A DNA stretch of 64,000 nt from Lumbricus terrestris (Eukaryota; Annelida; Clitellata; Crassiclitellata; Lumbricidae). The position numbers and the translations under genes are program-made. The DNA lies in NCBI GenBank assembly GCA_949752735.1, contig OX457047.1:13605334-13669333 (forward strand), in the 5' to 3' direction. Positions 24,618 to 36,669 of the stretch are shown piece after piece. Each line of letters opens with the position of its first letter. Position 1 is the stretch's first letter. The notes under the pieces are model-generated. The model was not told the origin of the DNA and did not search any database. It saw nothing but the letters and a program-made list of their open reading frames with translations.

Positions 24618-25885
24618 AATTAAATATTGTTGCACAAATCTATAAATTAAATGGTTTGTTTCAAAATAAGTGGAGTTCATGGTTTTTGAAGTTCAAGAAA
24701 TCTGTGAAACTGCCTACATCATCACAATGATAGAAAGCAGCATAGGGCATGGAGTACAAAGCACAGCATAGTCATCAGAGTTTCTTGTTATATTCAACTT
24801 CCTGCCTTTCAGACTTATAAGGTTTCCTTTATTTGTTCGTAATGTACGTACAATAAATGTCTTGGAAGCAGATTTCATACTTCAGTCTCACTGCTGCAAA
24901 TACTGCACTAAAAAATTTATTGAAGTGCCATAATTTTTGAGTGGACACCTTACCTTGAGAGGATGCCAGTAAAGAAGCAGATGGATAAAAATAATATCTA
25001 AAACTGTAATCAATCTAATGATCCATTTTTGCAAAAGATTTAAATTTCTGGACTAGAGAATTTTTTCAAATAGATGATTTTCAAGTTGTGTTTAACAGAA
25101 ATCGTTATGATCATATCCAGTAAGAAATAATTCACTGGCAAGGTGATGAATTAAAATCACCTGTAGCGTTCGTTAGCGGACATATTTGTCTGGTCACATT
25201 AACTCACTGCTCACCCGAAAACAAGTCATAGCAACAACTTCAAATTTCAAAAATTGAACAAATTTTGCGAATAATAATTGCGAATACATGGTAGTCATAC
25301 AAAAGGTTATTTCTTTATCAGTCCATTTTACATGCGGTCCAGTTTCCATGCTGCATTGAATGGCTTGTCCCCCAATAACAGCACATTAACAGGTCTTCAA
25401 CTGAATTTACTATTCAAAAGTGCCTAACAGTAAAAAAGTGCCTAACAGTACTTAAAAGGCACCAGTTAAAAAACTGCTTTATTGTTCAAGTAAGTTGCAT
25501 TGTATTTCGTATTTTACTGTTAGTATCTTTTCTAACTTTACTTTGGTGCAGATCAGTGTTCATCCTCTCTGTCTTATAATGAACTGGTCGTGTGTACTGC
25601 TTTTCTGAAGTGCTTAAAAACTGAATTGTGCAATTTTTCAATAAAACTCATTTCATAAAATTGAAGTCAGAGCTGAGTTCACTGTGACTAAAGGACCGTG
25701 CAATGCAACAGAATCGTGAAAGATTTCTGTCTCCAACAATTGCCAAAAATAACAGGGACTTTATTAGGTCAAGGATCTAATGCACTAGCCACAAACAATG
25801 TTCACAGTAGACAACAATGATCAACATGAAAATGCATAAATTAACAGAATCTATAATCATAATAAGGAAGAAATCATCTTCTTAC
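24618..25885. other. Presumed intron 3 side of the kinase gene, no feature seen
   Basis: It follows the donor of kinase exon 3 on the minus strand, so it should be intron. A small duplication GTGCCTAACAGTA occurs at about 25421-25449. No further kinase exon was seen here or further left. Confidence 0.45.
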
Positions 25886-25942
25886 CTCGGTCACTTTCAT
25901 AACTTTGATGGCCGCCAGCTGCCCAGTCTTTGTGTGGCGACC
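25886..25942 (-). CDS. MAP4K4: Kinase coding exon 3
   Basis: Nineteen codons, acceptor TTTTTTAG and donor GTAAGA. It encodes GRHTKTGQLAAIKVMKVTE, which carries the beta-3 strand lysine of the kinase fold. Starts and ends in phase 0. Confidence 0.92.
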
Positions 25943-28900
25943 CTAAAAAACCAAAAGTAAACTACTGACAGTAGTATGGACTGATAGCCTGCGTGGTTGT
26001 GTACACCTAAAACTGTCACAATTCTGCACCTCTTACAGGGAAAGGCTAATAAATACATACACGTGTTTAAACAACAAATAAAGCATTTTCCAAAATTATC
26101 CGAGTAAAACAGTGACTCAGTCACACAACCTAGAAGGCCTTTTTTATTTCATAGAGACTCTCGTGCTGAGAGTGCTTCTGAATCGCTAGTCATAAATTCT
26201 CAGATACGATAAAGTCTGGAAATACACAAATTTTGGGACTACCGCATGTAAGCTATGTGCTGGAAAATTATTCCATTTTCATTGTTTAGACAACAGACAG
26301 AGTAATGTTAACTTCTTTAGATCATAGCCCTAGAAGCAACTTTATGTAAATCAGACATTCTCCAACTGTGAATAATATTTAATCAGCTTTATTTTTTACT
26401 CTGAATATTGTGCTACTTTCACTAGTGTGTTTGGTTTTCAGAGTTAATAAAGACTACAAACTAACTTACTTACAGTGTGCATGTGTCAAAGTGTTAGTAG
26501 CTGTAAGAGTAATTTTCATAGCAGCTGTCAAGAACAACTTCTCAAAGGTGTTGAAATGTGGCCACCTGAACATGGAAACACTGTACCAATGTTTTGCTGA
26601 GCAAGCTGCTTATTAGAGAGGGGAGGGAGTAGCATTTTAGTAGAAGGGTGTTCCAATGTATGCATACATGTGATGGTCTCACATGGTTATACAGAACAGT
26701 GGAATCAGCAAGTACACATGGGCTGCAATACAAAATGACCTGGCTGGTTCACTGTAAAGTGTTCTGGAACCAAACCAACTATATAGCTTCTTAAGAACCG
26801 TCTTGAATGCACTGCTATCAACAACTTGGAAGCAGTACAACTTGTCCTGTATATTTTATAATTCCAAACATGTGACAATTTGGCAGCATTGCTGCTCAGG
26901 TGGTTCATTTGACAATAAACTGAATGAGGTCTGTAATGACAGACTTACAGCACATCACAGTAAATGAGTCGACAGCAGCAGCAGCAGCAGCATAAACTTC
27001 ACTAAATAACCCTGATGACGTTTATAGAAGCAGAAACCACAGAGTCATTGTGGCTGGCCACTGACAGCTGTTACATCAAGGCACAAACTAGTGTTGTGAT
27101 GCGGATGCCATAACATTCATTTTTTATTTTTTCTGTGGCCAGCAATATTTTACTACAAGTTGATACACTAAATTTGCAAAAAATATGCGAATGATATTCA
27201 AGGCCTTTCTCAGTCAAAACTAGAAGTCAGTTAATCTGAATTTATAAATATTGATATTCATAAGGTCTTTTCCAATAAAATTGAGAAGTCAGCAAATTCA
27301 GCCTAAAATAGAATAAGATATCCATGGTTTTCCAATAAAAAATTGGATACCAACTATTTTTACACAAATATGGCCTCCTCAATTACGAACAGGATATCAA
27401 TTAAGTTTTGATAAATGAGGACATTACATGCTTGCCAATAGAATTATAAAGTGGATAACTGACAAAAGAAAAGCAGACATGACCTCTAATAAAAAGAATA
27501 AATCAGATGTTCAACATTTTAGAAACTTTCTATTTATGCATACAACAAGTGATAGAGACAGAGAAAAATAGACACCAAGATCGCTGTTGTTTGATTTCCT
27601 AAACTTAAACAGAAAAAACCTCCATCAATGGTTCATCGAACAAATCAATAAATTGACATTTTAAGACTAAAGATGAGAACAGGAAGCAGCAGAAAGGATG
27701 GCAAACTGCTGAGGAAAATCCACAGAATGAAATGAGAAGAGTAAACAGATATTAAGTAAACTCAATGGCAGCCATGCAGAATAGGGCAATTAGACAATGC
27801 CATTGTGAGAAAGCATTAACTACTTGGGCGAGCAACTACATGGATGAGATAAAAAAAAAAGGTGGATCATGTAAACTTACAACTTCGGCTGACAACCGAG
27901 CATCATAAGTTCATAACAATGCACATATAGACAAACATTGATGGCATTGTGATCTAGATTGTGGATGGACATTGGATGTCTTGACAACTGGATTGTGAAT
28001 GGGCATTGGATGTCCTGATGACTGGATTGTGAATGGGCATTGGATGTCCTGATGACTGGATTGTGAATGGGCATTGGATGTCCTGATGATTGGATTGTAA
28101 TGGGTAATAGCTGCCCACCCACAATCCAGTCAAAACCAGAATGCCATCAACATTACACTGGACTCTGCTGTACACAAGAACAATTAAACTGAGAGCTAAT
28201 TGAAGACATTGCAGAACAGTCAGATTGAAGTTCCTGGACCAACTAACAGTCTAAAAGATCTCTTGCCAAAAGAGTCATTCAGAAGCATTTAGAAATGGAT
28301 AGATTTAATAGGTCAGAGAAGGACAAATTTCATAAAGTCTGAAAATGTCAGCACAAAAACAGACACAAAAACCCACATAAAGTACTTGCAATATCTTATA
28401 TGATCAGAATATAAGCTTGTGCCACAACTTTACCTTTTGGAGCATAGACTTATTCAGTATACGAAAACTGAATTATGCCTAAGTGGCATATACAGAAGCA
28501 TTTAGAAACAGATAGATTTAATAGGTCAGAGAAGGACAAAACAAAACTTAATGACAGCAGAGACAGAATACAATTCACACAGTCCCACCTGTCCCATGCT
28601 AAATATCAAGTCTTTAAAATATTTAACTAGATAAGCTGAAAACTTTATGCTTATTGTGGAAACGTGCAGCACTAAAGTGTACACCGAGAGCAACAGTGTC
28701 AGTCCCTGTCAAGCAGACATTTGTAGAGATATGGTTCACAGAGACTGTAAGACACGAAAGAATGCATCTGGAAATTTGTACAGCAAATTTAAGCAGTTTA
28801 AAGAACCGTGCAAGGATGCCACAGTCTAAGTTTACCTTATTACTGTACAAAGATATACTTAACCTGGTACACTACAACAACAGACATACTTCTGGCTTCC

Positions 28901-31900
28901 TGATTTATCAGATTTCAACCTGGCTTCCTAAAGGATATGACTGACTTTGATTCACTTGCAACAGCTATTGTTTGGAGTCTAGTGCATTATAATAAAGGTA
29001 TTATAGAAGCCGTGAGATTAGAAGCTATGTGTATTGCTGGTTCAATTCTTTAACTTATTTAGTAACATCATTCAACCAAATGAATTCATTATTTATAGCT
29101 GTCACCTTCAGAAGAAAGTTAGGAATAGAAGAGCATTCAGTCATTTCACATGTTTTCTTCTTATATCTAGAGAGCTGACGAAATCTGAATGACTGTTGCT
29201 GCAGAACAAGGATTGATTCCAACTGAAAACCAGTCATCTATCGGCCAGTCAATGCACAAACTCATCACTTACGAAAATCAGCATGTTCACGAGCCATCAA
29301 AAAATAATCAATCTATACTAATGACTCCAACTGAATTCAATTAATTGACTGCAATACCAAACCAATGTGCCTTATCAGACTACAAAATTTGGCAGAGATG
29401 AGATGGACTGAAAAACAATAGCATAACACCCGGATAGAACGGAACATGGCAACATTCACTCTACATTAAATAATGACATACAGAGATAGCTAGAGATCAT
29501 TCAGCCATTTCTAACCATTCATGCATTCAGTTATTTCTAACAACCTATGATTCAAACCTTAGAATGATTGAAAAATCCTAATATGTTATTGTCTAGATTT
29601 AGATGACCCATCACATCACATTAGCCTACTTACTCCGATCTTGAAGCCAACTGCATCAGACTTGCTCTTACACAGACTAAATCTATCTTAACACCAAATA
29701 CCAACTTCCAGCCTCAGAACTCATAATCACTCTTATAAGCTCACTCTGTCTCTCTCGCGTAAATAGTTCCCCAAAGCTATTGTTACACGAAGAAAGCATC
29801 ACAAGTTCACAACAAAGTAACATGACTAGCGATAACAAGAAGGTGATTTTACTATGCAATACTTTCAGCAATGAAGATAAGCAGCACATGAGCCTCAGGA
29901 CTTTCTAGTATCATCTCTGTGAGAAGACAATGACAATATCTCAGCAACAAAAGAGGATGCAGAATGTCTTGCAAATGGTATACGTTAAAAGCAGCTTACC
30001 TTGTAGACTTGGCCATAGGTTCCATTGCCAACAACTTCAATCAAATCAAATATGCCAGCTGGATCCTAAAAAATATCACAGCTCATTCAATTGATTCGTA
30101 TTGACTGCAATAATTGAATTGGGCTTTTTCTTTAGGTATAATTATGTAAAAACAGTCCATCCTCAAAAGTCAAAATATAAAACATCATTCATATAATAAA
30201 AACACTTCATGAACTCCCAAACTCCTAAAATGAGAGAAAGGTATTCATTAATTTTCGTAAGACTCATGAATGAGAACGGCAATCAAAAGCTCAGCTCTAA
30301 CTTTAGGAGAAATTCCTTTTCACAGGAAATAACATCTGACAAAATTAAAATTAATACCAAGAAATGTTATTACAACAATTTCATCACCTACATCAGTTCA
30401 GGATGCTATGTCCCAAGAAAAGTTTCAAATATTTTTTCCAAACATTTTGTGGCCTCCTGCATAGGTGCAGAAAGACTATTCCAGACATGCTGGTCAGCTA
30501 AAAAAAAGGGTCCAATCCCCATTTTAGTCTTAATATATGAAACATATACTATCCATTCCAGGCCATAGATTTCTTTGCTCTGCATGGTGACCTGATTGTT
30601 CCTATGGCTCGACTTCCAGTGTGCATAAAAGCTTTGCTATAGTTGGTCCTTCTGTCTGGAATAAGTTACCCAATACTCTCCGTAACATGCATGACATGCA
30701 CAGGCCGGTCAGGACAGACCAGTGGAGAGTCGGAGGAGAGCGTGGGACACATACGGGCATTGACTTAGGTTGTCCGTCATGCCTCTCTCCCAATATTCTC
30801 TTCAATTATAGACAAGGTGGTCTAGCTGCTCCAAGATGTTAATGGTATGGACCTGCTGACCGGATCAGTTGAAGCTGGGCAGCATGACTCGAGACAGACT
30901 CAGACAGAGAGTGGCGTCGGACACCTACGGGCATTTAGCTAAAGGATTTTGATGATGATGATGATGATGACTTTCCGTAATGAACTTCTTAGTCTTTCTG
31001 CGCCCCTTTTCCGCAAGCGTTTGAAAACCATTCTCTTTGATTGTGGTTTGGAGTCAGATGGGGAGTGCCTTTGAGGAGTTTCTCTTTAAGTGGCACTATA
31101 TAAATGCACGACTACGATTATGATATATAAAAAGCAGACTTTGCAGGATGCAGTCATGACCTAGTAGGGACATTGTATAGCGACCTAATGCTCAGTTGTC
31201 GAGACAGATCTGCACATTAAATATGTATGTACCGGTACATAGATATTGAGTATGGCACAGCTTAAGTACCTCATAAAAGCAGCCTTGGTATTGGACTAAC
31301 GAGAGAGCAAAATAGGATTTGACAAATGAACAACAAGACAGGAAACCATTTATTCACATCCATCTTGGGCAAATGGCAGACATCATGCACTGATGGTGTA
31401 GATGATGATTATGATGATGATGGGGAAGATAGTTTGCCAAAAACTGCCATCCAGTTCAATAGCAACAGCTTAAAACTGTCTGACAAAAAACGCAATTGAT
31501 AATTTTTACAGTTTTTGCCCAACTTCGTCAATCACTTGTAAATAATATTGCCACTCCAGAATGCGAGATAAGCAGAGCACTTGTCGTAATGATTGTCCAA
31601 TAAATAATTATTTTCTATTTTTGTGAGTAATTAAAAAGGTGCTACAAACTTGCAAAGAACTTCAGTGCCTCAAATAAATTATGAAAAACGATTATGAAAA
31701 TTAAGCTATAAGATATTGTTTTTATAATAAAAACTGTGTTGCATCCGATAAACTTCTGAGGTTGTGTTGGAAACAAATCAAGACATGTGCCAATAGCCTT
31801 TCACTTTGACGTCTATGGCACTTAAAGGTGTTTGCATACATGTATACAAAATATTCACAAGCGTTGGCCACAAGCTTTGCCCAACCTACAACTTGTGTTG

Positions 31901-32612
31901 GATATTTCAGGATCCACTTTGCCCAGGTCCAGTTTTTCCCACTCATCTAAGCTGTAAAAATCAGGCAATTTATTGGTTTGCTGCTGAAATATAAGCTGGA
32001 TTGTAGAATAAGTGGTTGGACAGAAAAAATAATTATGCTGCTCAGATGGAATAATTTACAACGACAAAATGATTGATCACCATATACCTGGTTTTTGAAC
32101 TAATTATAATGCTTACTCACTCTCTTACTTACTTCCTTTCGTGGAGATATTGCACTAATGATCGACATAGCACAGAGCGATCTATTCTGTCCGATTCTGG
32201 GGCAGCCATATCGGCGACCAAGCCGTAAACCTTTACCCAAATTCAAAACAAATTCTTTGGCTTATTAGCCAGCTGATTTAATGTCATCTAAAATTACAGA
32301 GCATAATCATATTTCTAGGAAAATGGTGTTGACCGTTAAATGGTTCTCACACTCTTCAGGCATCATGTAGCACAGTTTTAGTGACTTTATGCTTCACCTG
32401 CCAAAACTGCACTATAATAGGAATTGAAATCACTATCAGGTTATTTTTAATTACAAGTCTTATATTAAATACTCTCTATTTCCTGTTACATCGCTCTTCA
32501 ATTTAGCCAATTGTACTCGCGTTCAGATTTTGAGAGTTGACATAATATATTGTACCTTGAGGTTAGCCAAGTCGATTTCATCCAAACTAGCGTTCACGAC
32601 CGAGTTTGCCAT
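25886..32612 (-). CDS. MAP4K4: MAP4K4/TNIK/MINK1/misshapen-type Ste20 kinase, 5' part (three coding exons)
   Basis: Three minus-strand exons join in phase 0: 32556-32612, 30000-30065 and 25886-25942. They give the first 60 residues of a germinal-centre-kinase IV protein. The joined start follows the vertebrate MAP4K4/TNIK/MINK1 pattern closely: SLDEIDL, then DPAGIFDLIEVVGNGTYGQV, then GRHTKTGQLAAIKVMKVTE. The glycine loop GNGTYG and the ATP-anchoring lysine in AAIK are intact. Such kinases phosphorylate Ser/Thr in the cytoplasm and act upstream of JNK and in Hippo-like and cytoskeletal signalling; that is family knowledge. Introns are about 2.5 and 3.9 kb. The catalytic loop, DFG and citron-homology parts are not in this window as far as I can see. 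Invertebrates usually have one gene of this group, so the symbol names the group rather than a proven orthologue. Confidence 0.9.
27957..28105 (+). repeat. 34-bp minisatellite in kinase intron 2
   Basis: About 4.4 units of GATTGTGAATGGGCATTGGA followed by TGTCCTGATGACTG. The first unit is diverged (GTGGATGGAC, TTGACAACTG) and the middle units are nearly identical. Confidence 0.92.
28280..28540 (+). repeat. Dispersed direct repeat, two copies of about 48 bp
   Basis: CAGAAGCATTTAGAAA followed by GATAGATTTAATAGGTCAGA and GAAGGACAAA occurs at 28280-28327 and again at 28493-28540, with two differences. About 165 bp of unrelated sequence separates them. Confidence 0.85.
30000..30065 (-). CDS. MAP4K4: Kinase coding exon 2
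   Basis: Twenty-two codons encoding the start of the kinase domain with the P-loop GNGTYGQVYK. Acceptor ATTTTTTAG, donor GTAAGC. Phase 0 at both ends, matching the exon boundaries I recall for vertebrate members. Confidence 0.93.
30602..31125 (+). pseudogene. LINE 3' end split by a SINE-like insert, in kinase intron 1
   Basis: The plus strand reads FAIVGPSVWNKLPNTLRN (about 30627-30684) and, after an insert, RNELLSLSAPLFRKRLKTIL (about 30977-31035). It then has the tail GCCTTTGAGGAGTTTCTCTT and GGCACTATATAAATGCA. VGPxxWNxLP followed by F...LKT.LF is the standard C-terminus of CR1/L2-like ORF2 proteins. The insert is 30686-30970. The element is antisense to the kinase gene. Confidence 0.75.
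30686..30970 (+). mobile_element. SINE-like or short LINE insertion with (GAT)n tail
   Basis: A 285-bp insert interrupts a LINE coding end and is flanked by CTCTCCGTAA (30676-30685) and CTTTCCGTAA (30971-30980), a 9-of-10 target duplication. It ends in GATTTTGATGATGATGATGA. Two internal motifs, GGGACACATACGGGCATT and CGGACACCTACGGGCATT, repeat each other. A related CACCTACGGGC piece in reverse orientation lies near 34483-34493. Confidence 0.7.
31126..32555 (-). other. Remainder of kinase intron 1
   Basis: No exon, transposon end or tandem repeat was recognised, apart from a short ATGATG run near 31400-31422. Confidence 0.5.
32556..32612 (-). CDS. MAP4K4: Kinase coding exon 1 with start codon
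   Basis: Nineteen codons encode MANSVVNASLDEIDLANLK, and the donor is GTACAA. Family members likewise begin with a short variable head followed by SLDEIDL and then the DPAGIF exon, so this ATG is taken as the start. Confidence 0.9.
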
Positions 32613-33514
32613 ATCCGTGCAGACTGAGGAACATTAAAGAACAAAAGTAAAATGGTTTTTCCGCTGTGCAGAAAAACTGAGCTGCCTCGTTTATTCACAG
32701 ACCTATAACAATAATTACACACTAAAGAAACTTAAACTATAAAGACAGTACAGCTCAGTATGTCGGTTCGCTTTTCAAACAAATAAGATGGTACTTTAAT
32801 CGCGTTCTTAACTCCTCCATGGCGCTTAAATGCTTCGAAATCATCGTGTCTTTGCTGTATTCGAAATTATATCAGATAATAGTAAACGCCATTGTCTACA
32901 GTTCTTTTCTTGTTCTTTTCATCACTTTTATTGGATGTACACAGAGGAAGCACCACCATAGACAAAAAACGTTTAGAACTAGTTAATCAGCACCGCGTGT
33001 CGTCACTTTGACTTTTCTGGCGCCTGTATAGCAACGTTGTACTGTATTTCTTTGCAGTCCAGTTTGAGGATTGCAGAAATATAACTGGGGAGTCAGACTT
33101 TGATTTATGTGGATTTGGGGTGTGCAATGAGAACTTTATTATGGCCTCCTTATAGGCTGAGGGTTGAACCCCGACAACCCCGGCAATTCTCACCCGAGTA
33201 CCTCTACCACAGTATAGATAACTATCTATACTGTGCCTCTACGTACTATAGTCAAAGACCTTGCTATAGTCAAAGATATATAGTCGTGTGAACCAGAGCC
33301 GTGGTGTGAACCATTCGGAGGCGATCCAATTACACAAGGCTACAGTTAAGAAATAGGTCTTCAGAAATGCGATGGAGGACAGCAATTAAGACAGGCAGAA
33401 ATCGTGAATAAGCAATATAGCTGGCGCCCTACGCTGCGCATGGCTTTCGAGTGGCGCTTTAGAAATTTGGAGATTACGATCACAATTACGATCGAGACCT
33501 GTGATGTGATATAA

Positions 33515-33620
33515 ATTTCTCAGCGCCCACAAAAGCCACGTCAGGGAGACCAGCTTATTTCACCGGCGCTATATCAAATCATGTCAGCAATAGCCAGAGC
33601 TGCCGTTTTCGTTCCGGTGC
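33515..33620 (-). repeat. Dispersed fragment, partner of 57410-57512
   Basis: CCACAAAAGCCACGTCAGGG and CACCGGCGCTATATCAAA and CAATAGCCAGAGCTGCC recur at 57.4 kb with about 85-90 per cent similarity. On the minus strand both copies read LAPERKxQLWLL, FDIAP and LPDVAFVG. Confidence 0.65.
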
Positions 33621-34007
33621 CAGAAGACACAGACAGAGGCAATTAATGACGTAGCTAGGGGGACAGAGGGCCCGAGGCCGAGGGACACGTGTCCTCGGGC
33701 GCCGAGGTGAGGGGGCACCAAAATTAGGGCTAAAATTAGCAATTTTACCCTTGTTTTTTAGTAAATTTATCCTATATAAATTTTAAAAATTTCATTTTGG
33801 CGCCAAAAACCTCTATTTAAATTCTCATTAGGCCTACTTACAAACAGTTTGCTCAGCATGATTTTGGCGCCCATGATCTGAGTGCATGGTGCTTTGGAAA
33901 ATATTATTCAATTGCAATATAAATTATACGTCAATATCATCATCAGCAGCATCATCATCATCCATCATCATCGTCGCTGTCATCATCAAGCGCGCTCCTG
34001 ATATGAT

Positions 34008-34410
34008 CGTTGGCGGCGCCAGGAATTCAGTTTTTGGGGGGCTGAATCCTCGCAGAGGAAATTTTCATTCGCCAAAATTTGTGACGACTTTTTTTTAGTC
34101 ATCTGTCGAAATCTCATGGAAAGATTCCATTTTCATTCGGCAAAATTTCTGACGACCTTTTTAAAGTCATCTAATCGAAATCTCATGGAATTTTTTGCAT
34201 TTTCATTCGATTTCCATTTTCACTCGCCAACAAATTTCTGACGACCCTTTTTTAGTCATATTGGTCGAAATGTCGAGATCATCTCATTCATATGTTTTAG
34301 TTTTATGGGGCTAAGCATGGAAATATTTCATTTTCACATGTAAAAAACCAGATGGTCTTTTTATGGGGCTATTAATATTTTAGCCTCCCAGCCCTCTGGC
34401 GCCGCTACTG
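34008..34410. mobile_element. hAT-type MITE (GGCGGCGCCAGG family), copy 1
   Basis: The left end CGTTGGCGGCGCCAGGA and the right end in reverse complement CAGTAGCGGCGCCAGAG are inverted repeats, with an exact 8-bp duplication GATATGAT at 34000-34007 and 34411-34418. The interior has several AAATTTCTGACGACC-type repeats. A related copy lies at 54180-54407. Confidence 0.87.
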
Positions 34411-34577
34411 GATATGATTCATGTGTCAGCACGTTATATTTTCGGTTCTTCTTCTTTCTTCTTCAAGATCCATGGGCTGATAGCCCGTAGGTGTATTTTA
34501 TTATTTTCGGTTACAATTACAAAAGAGGCGACATAATTATTGGTCCATGTTGTGCGAAACCGGAAACGACAACAGAA

Positions 34578-34663
34578 ATGGCGAGCACAAACTGGAAGTC
34601 ATCTAGAATTGTGAAGAAAAACGCTCATATCGATCGAATATTCGTTAAAGAAGAGACAAGGGC
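34578..34663 (+). CDS. SIRT7: Candidate upstream 5' exon of SIRT7
   Basis: An ATG in the context AGAAATGGCG opens a frame reading MASTNWKSSRIVKKNAHIDR then IFVKEETRAH. The layout (basic, KKxA, KEE, then a hydrophobic-basic VSxILKK block) resembles the N-terminal region of sirtuin 7 before its conserved VSRILRK segment. It could be joined to 36694 (after CGCAAG), skipping the ATG at 36670. The only in-phase donor, CAC|GTTAAA, is weak. This exon is therefore a suggestion; the start at 36670 remains the conservative model. Confidence 0.3.
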
Positions 34664-34826
34664 TCACGTTAAAAAGGCATGTTACAAGAGGTTTCATTCT
34701 TAGTGGATTTTTAAACTTAAGATTGTGGTTTTTTAAATTGACTGGTCTTTTAGGTTATTTAGTGTTATTAGTCAGACCGCCATTTACGAGGTGCTGAAAT
34801 ATTTTTCCATGCCACTTAATGCAAAT

Positions 34827-35620
34827 ATTCATTCATTCCAGAATTTATATAGCGCTGGGTACAGGTGTATTTGCATGGTGTTTAAAAAAATCGCACCAAT
34901 CATTACCTTATGATAATCCGGACCAAAGGCAGTCAAAATCACATATTCCCCAATAGGGCACGCCAATTTGGACATGTGTAAATCGCCCCCAACATTTTTT
35001 ATAAATTTTTAAAAATTAGAATGCCTAGCCTAATCTCACGATTGCTTACATGATACCCGAAGTGGCCTTCGTTCGCGCTATGCCACAATATATTTAAAAG
35101 TTTTATAGCGCATATATAACAGCATTACAGTAAATAAAAAGGGAATAAAGTAAGAAAAAAAGTTAATAAAAACAAACTAAATTTTTTTCTTTTTTAAGTG
35201 GATAAATAACCTTAAATAAACTTTTTCCTTTTAGCCAATGTTTTTTTTTAACCTCCTGAAACACCCCTTCTCTACGCCATACGCGGATACGAAGGCCACT
35301 TCGAGTACCATGTAAGCAACTGTGATTATTAGGCTATGCATTCGAATTTTAAAAAATTCATTAAAAAATGTTGGGGGCGATTTACACATGTCTAAATTGG
35401 CGTGCCCTACTGGGGAATATATGATTTTGACTGCCTTTGGTCCGGATTATCATAAGGTAATGATTGGTGCGATTTTTTTAAACACCATGCAAATACACCT
35501 GTACCTAGCGCTGTTCAAATACCGAACTCGACTCAAGAGCACGGCAAAGCAGCACAGTTTTGAGTGTAATAAAAAAAAAAATGCTTCAGGAAGAGCCCCA
35601 GAAAACAGACATTGCCAATA
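34827..35620 (-). pseudogene. LINE 3' tail split by a foldback element
   Basis: ATTCATTCATTCCAGAATTT and ATATAGCGCT (to 34856) continue after the insert with GTTCAAATACC, GAGCACGGCAAAGCAGCACA and GTTTTGAGTGTAATAAAAA to about 35620. That is the same order as the reverse-oriented tail at 42.07-42.32 kb. The insert is 34857-35506. Confidence 0.72.
34857..35506. mobile_element. Foldback/MITE element with arms of about 250 bp
   Basis: The left arm begins GGGTACAGGTGTATTTGCAT, and the right arm in reverse complement begins AGGTACAGGTGTATTTGCAT. Identity stays high through GATAATCCGGACCAAAGG, GGCACGCCAATTT and ATCGCCCCCAACATTTTT. The target duplication is AGCGCT at 34851-34856 and 35507-35512. A TTTTTT/AAATAAA-rich spacer separates the arms. 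No coding capacity is seen. Confidence 0.86.
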
Positions 35621-36669
35621 ACCAGATTTCCAGTTATCATTTGATATCCGACGTATGTCCTACTTGGGTTATTGCCTCCAGAAAAAGAAACAGGCTTTAC
35701 CCTTAGACTTGATCGTATACTGCCGAAAGATAGCATATTGAGTAGGACTGCTTTTGATCAGGATGATTTACACGTACTAAACATTAATTACTAGTTTTTA
35801 ATTGCCATCCTTTATGTATATACACTGAAATGTGTTACATCAGCTGGTTTGAATAAAGAATATACTTACTTACCACCATTGATGTAAGATAATCACATGC
35901 TTGTCAGACAAAAGGCAATAAGTGAGTGCAAAGTCCCCTTGCAATTACAGTGTCTGGATTGGGATATTAGAGAAATTTAAATATTTTGATGTATAATGTA
36001 AAGAACGTAATCATATCATCAAAAAGGAAAATAAAAATCATTATTTGAAGGTGTTAATGTGTGCTATAATATAAAGAAAAGAAGCGCATGTTAGATCTAT
36101 AATATTTATGTAATCAATGAAAGGTGGACATAAACATATAGTACATGCATTTAAATTTATTTTCCTGCTTACCACTTAATGACACCTGCAGTTGCTTGAG
36201 AACCACTAACTTAGACTGCAAATAGAAATTGTATATGTAGGCACAACATTGGTACAAATTGTTATTTTTTGATCCAAGTGCTTGAAGCAAATGTGTGCAC
36301 CTAATTTGTTACTGGTAATTATGTTGCATGATGTAAGTCTAGTATAAAGATTGAGTGCTACTATTGTAGCTTTTAGTGACAGGTTTGTGAAAAAACTTGC
36401 CAGTGAACAAAAGGCATTATTTGTGAACAATATTAATCTTTCTTTATTTTAATTCTGTTTATAGTATTATACTCGCTTTTTGCGTTGTGTCCTATTCGTT
36501 TACATTTTTGATGATATCATGATGTAAGTTTGGTATCGGTTGGCTAATCAACCCAGGATTGCTGTGCTCAGCGCTGATCATTTGCACACCTCCAAACTTA
36601 AAGACAGTAGTTGACTTTTTTTGTAACTGTGTGTTTGAATGGAAACCTTTAAGTTGCATGCTTCGTTAA

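Larger units (their letters stand above)
25943..29999 (-). other. Kinase intron 2
   Basis: About 4.06 kb. It contains a (CAG)n run near 26972-26990, a 34-bp minisatellite at 27957-28105 and two dispersed 48-bp copies at 28280-28327 and 28493-28540. No other exon or transposon end was recognised. Confidence 0.75.
32613..34577. promoter_or_regulatory. Divergent intergenic region between the kinase and SIRT7
   Basis: The two genes face away from each other here, so the promoters of both should lie within. No TATA box is obvious. Near 34555-34583 ACCGGAAAC (ETS-like) is followed by AAATGGCG (YY1-like), a common layout of TATA-less housekeeping promoters. The stretch also holds a MITE (34008-34410) and the dispersed fragment at 33515-33620. 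Confidence 0.45.

Noticed and set aside
33650..33880. Left end of another hAT-like element (GTAGCTAGGGGGACAGAGGG)
   Set aside because: A G-rich start looks suggestive, but no matching right end or target duplication was found before the next MITE at 34008.
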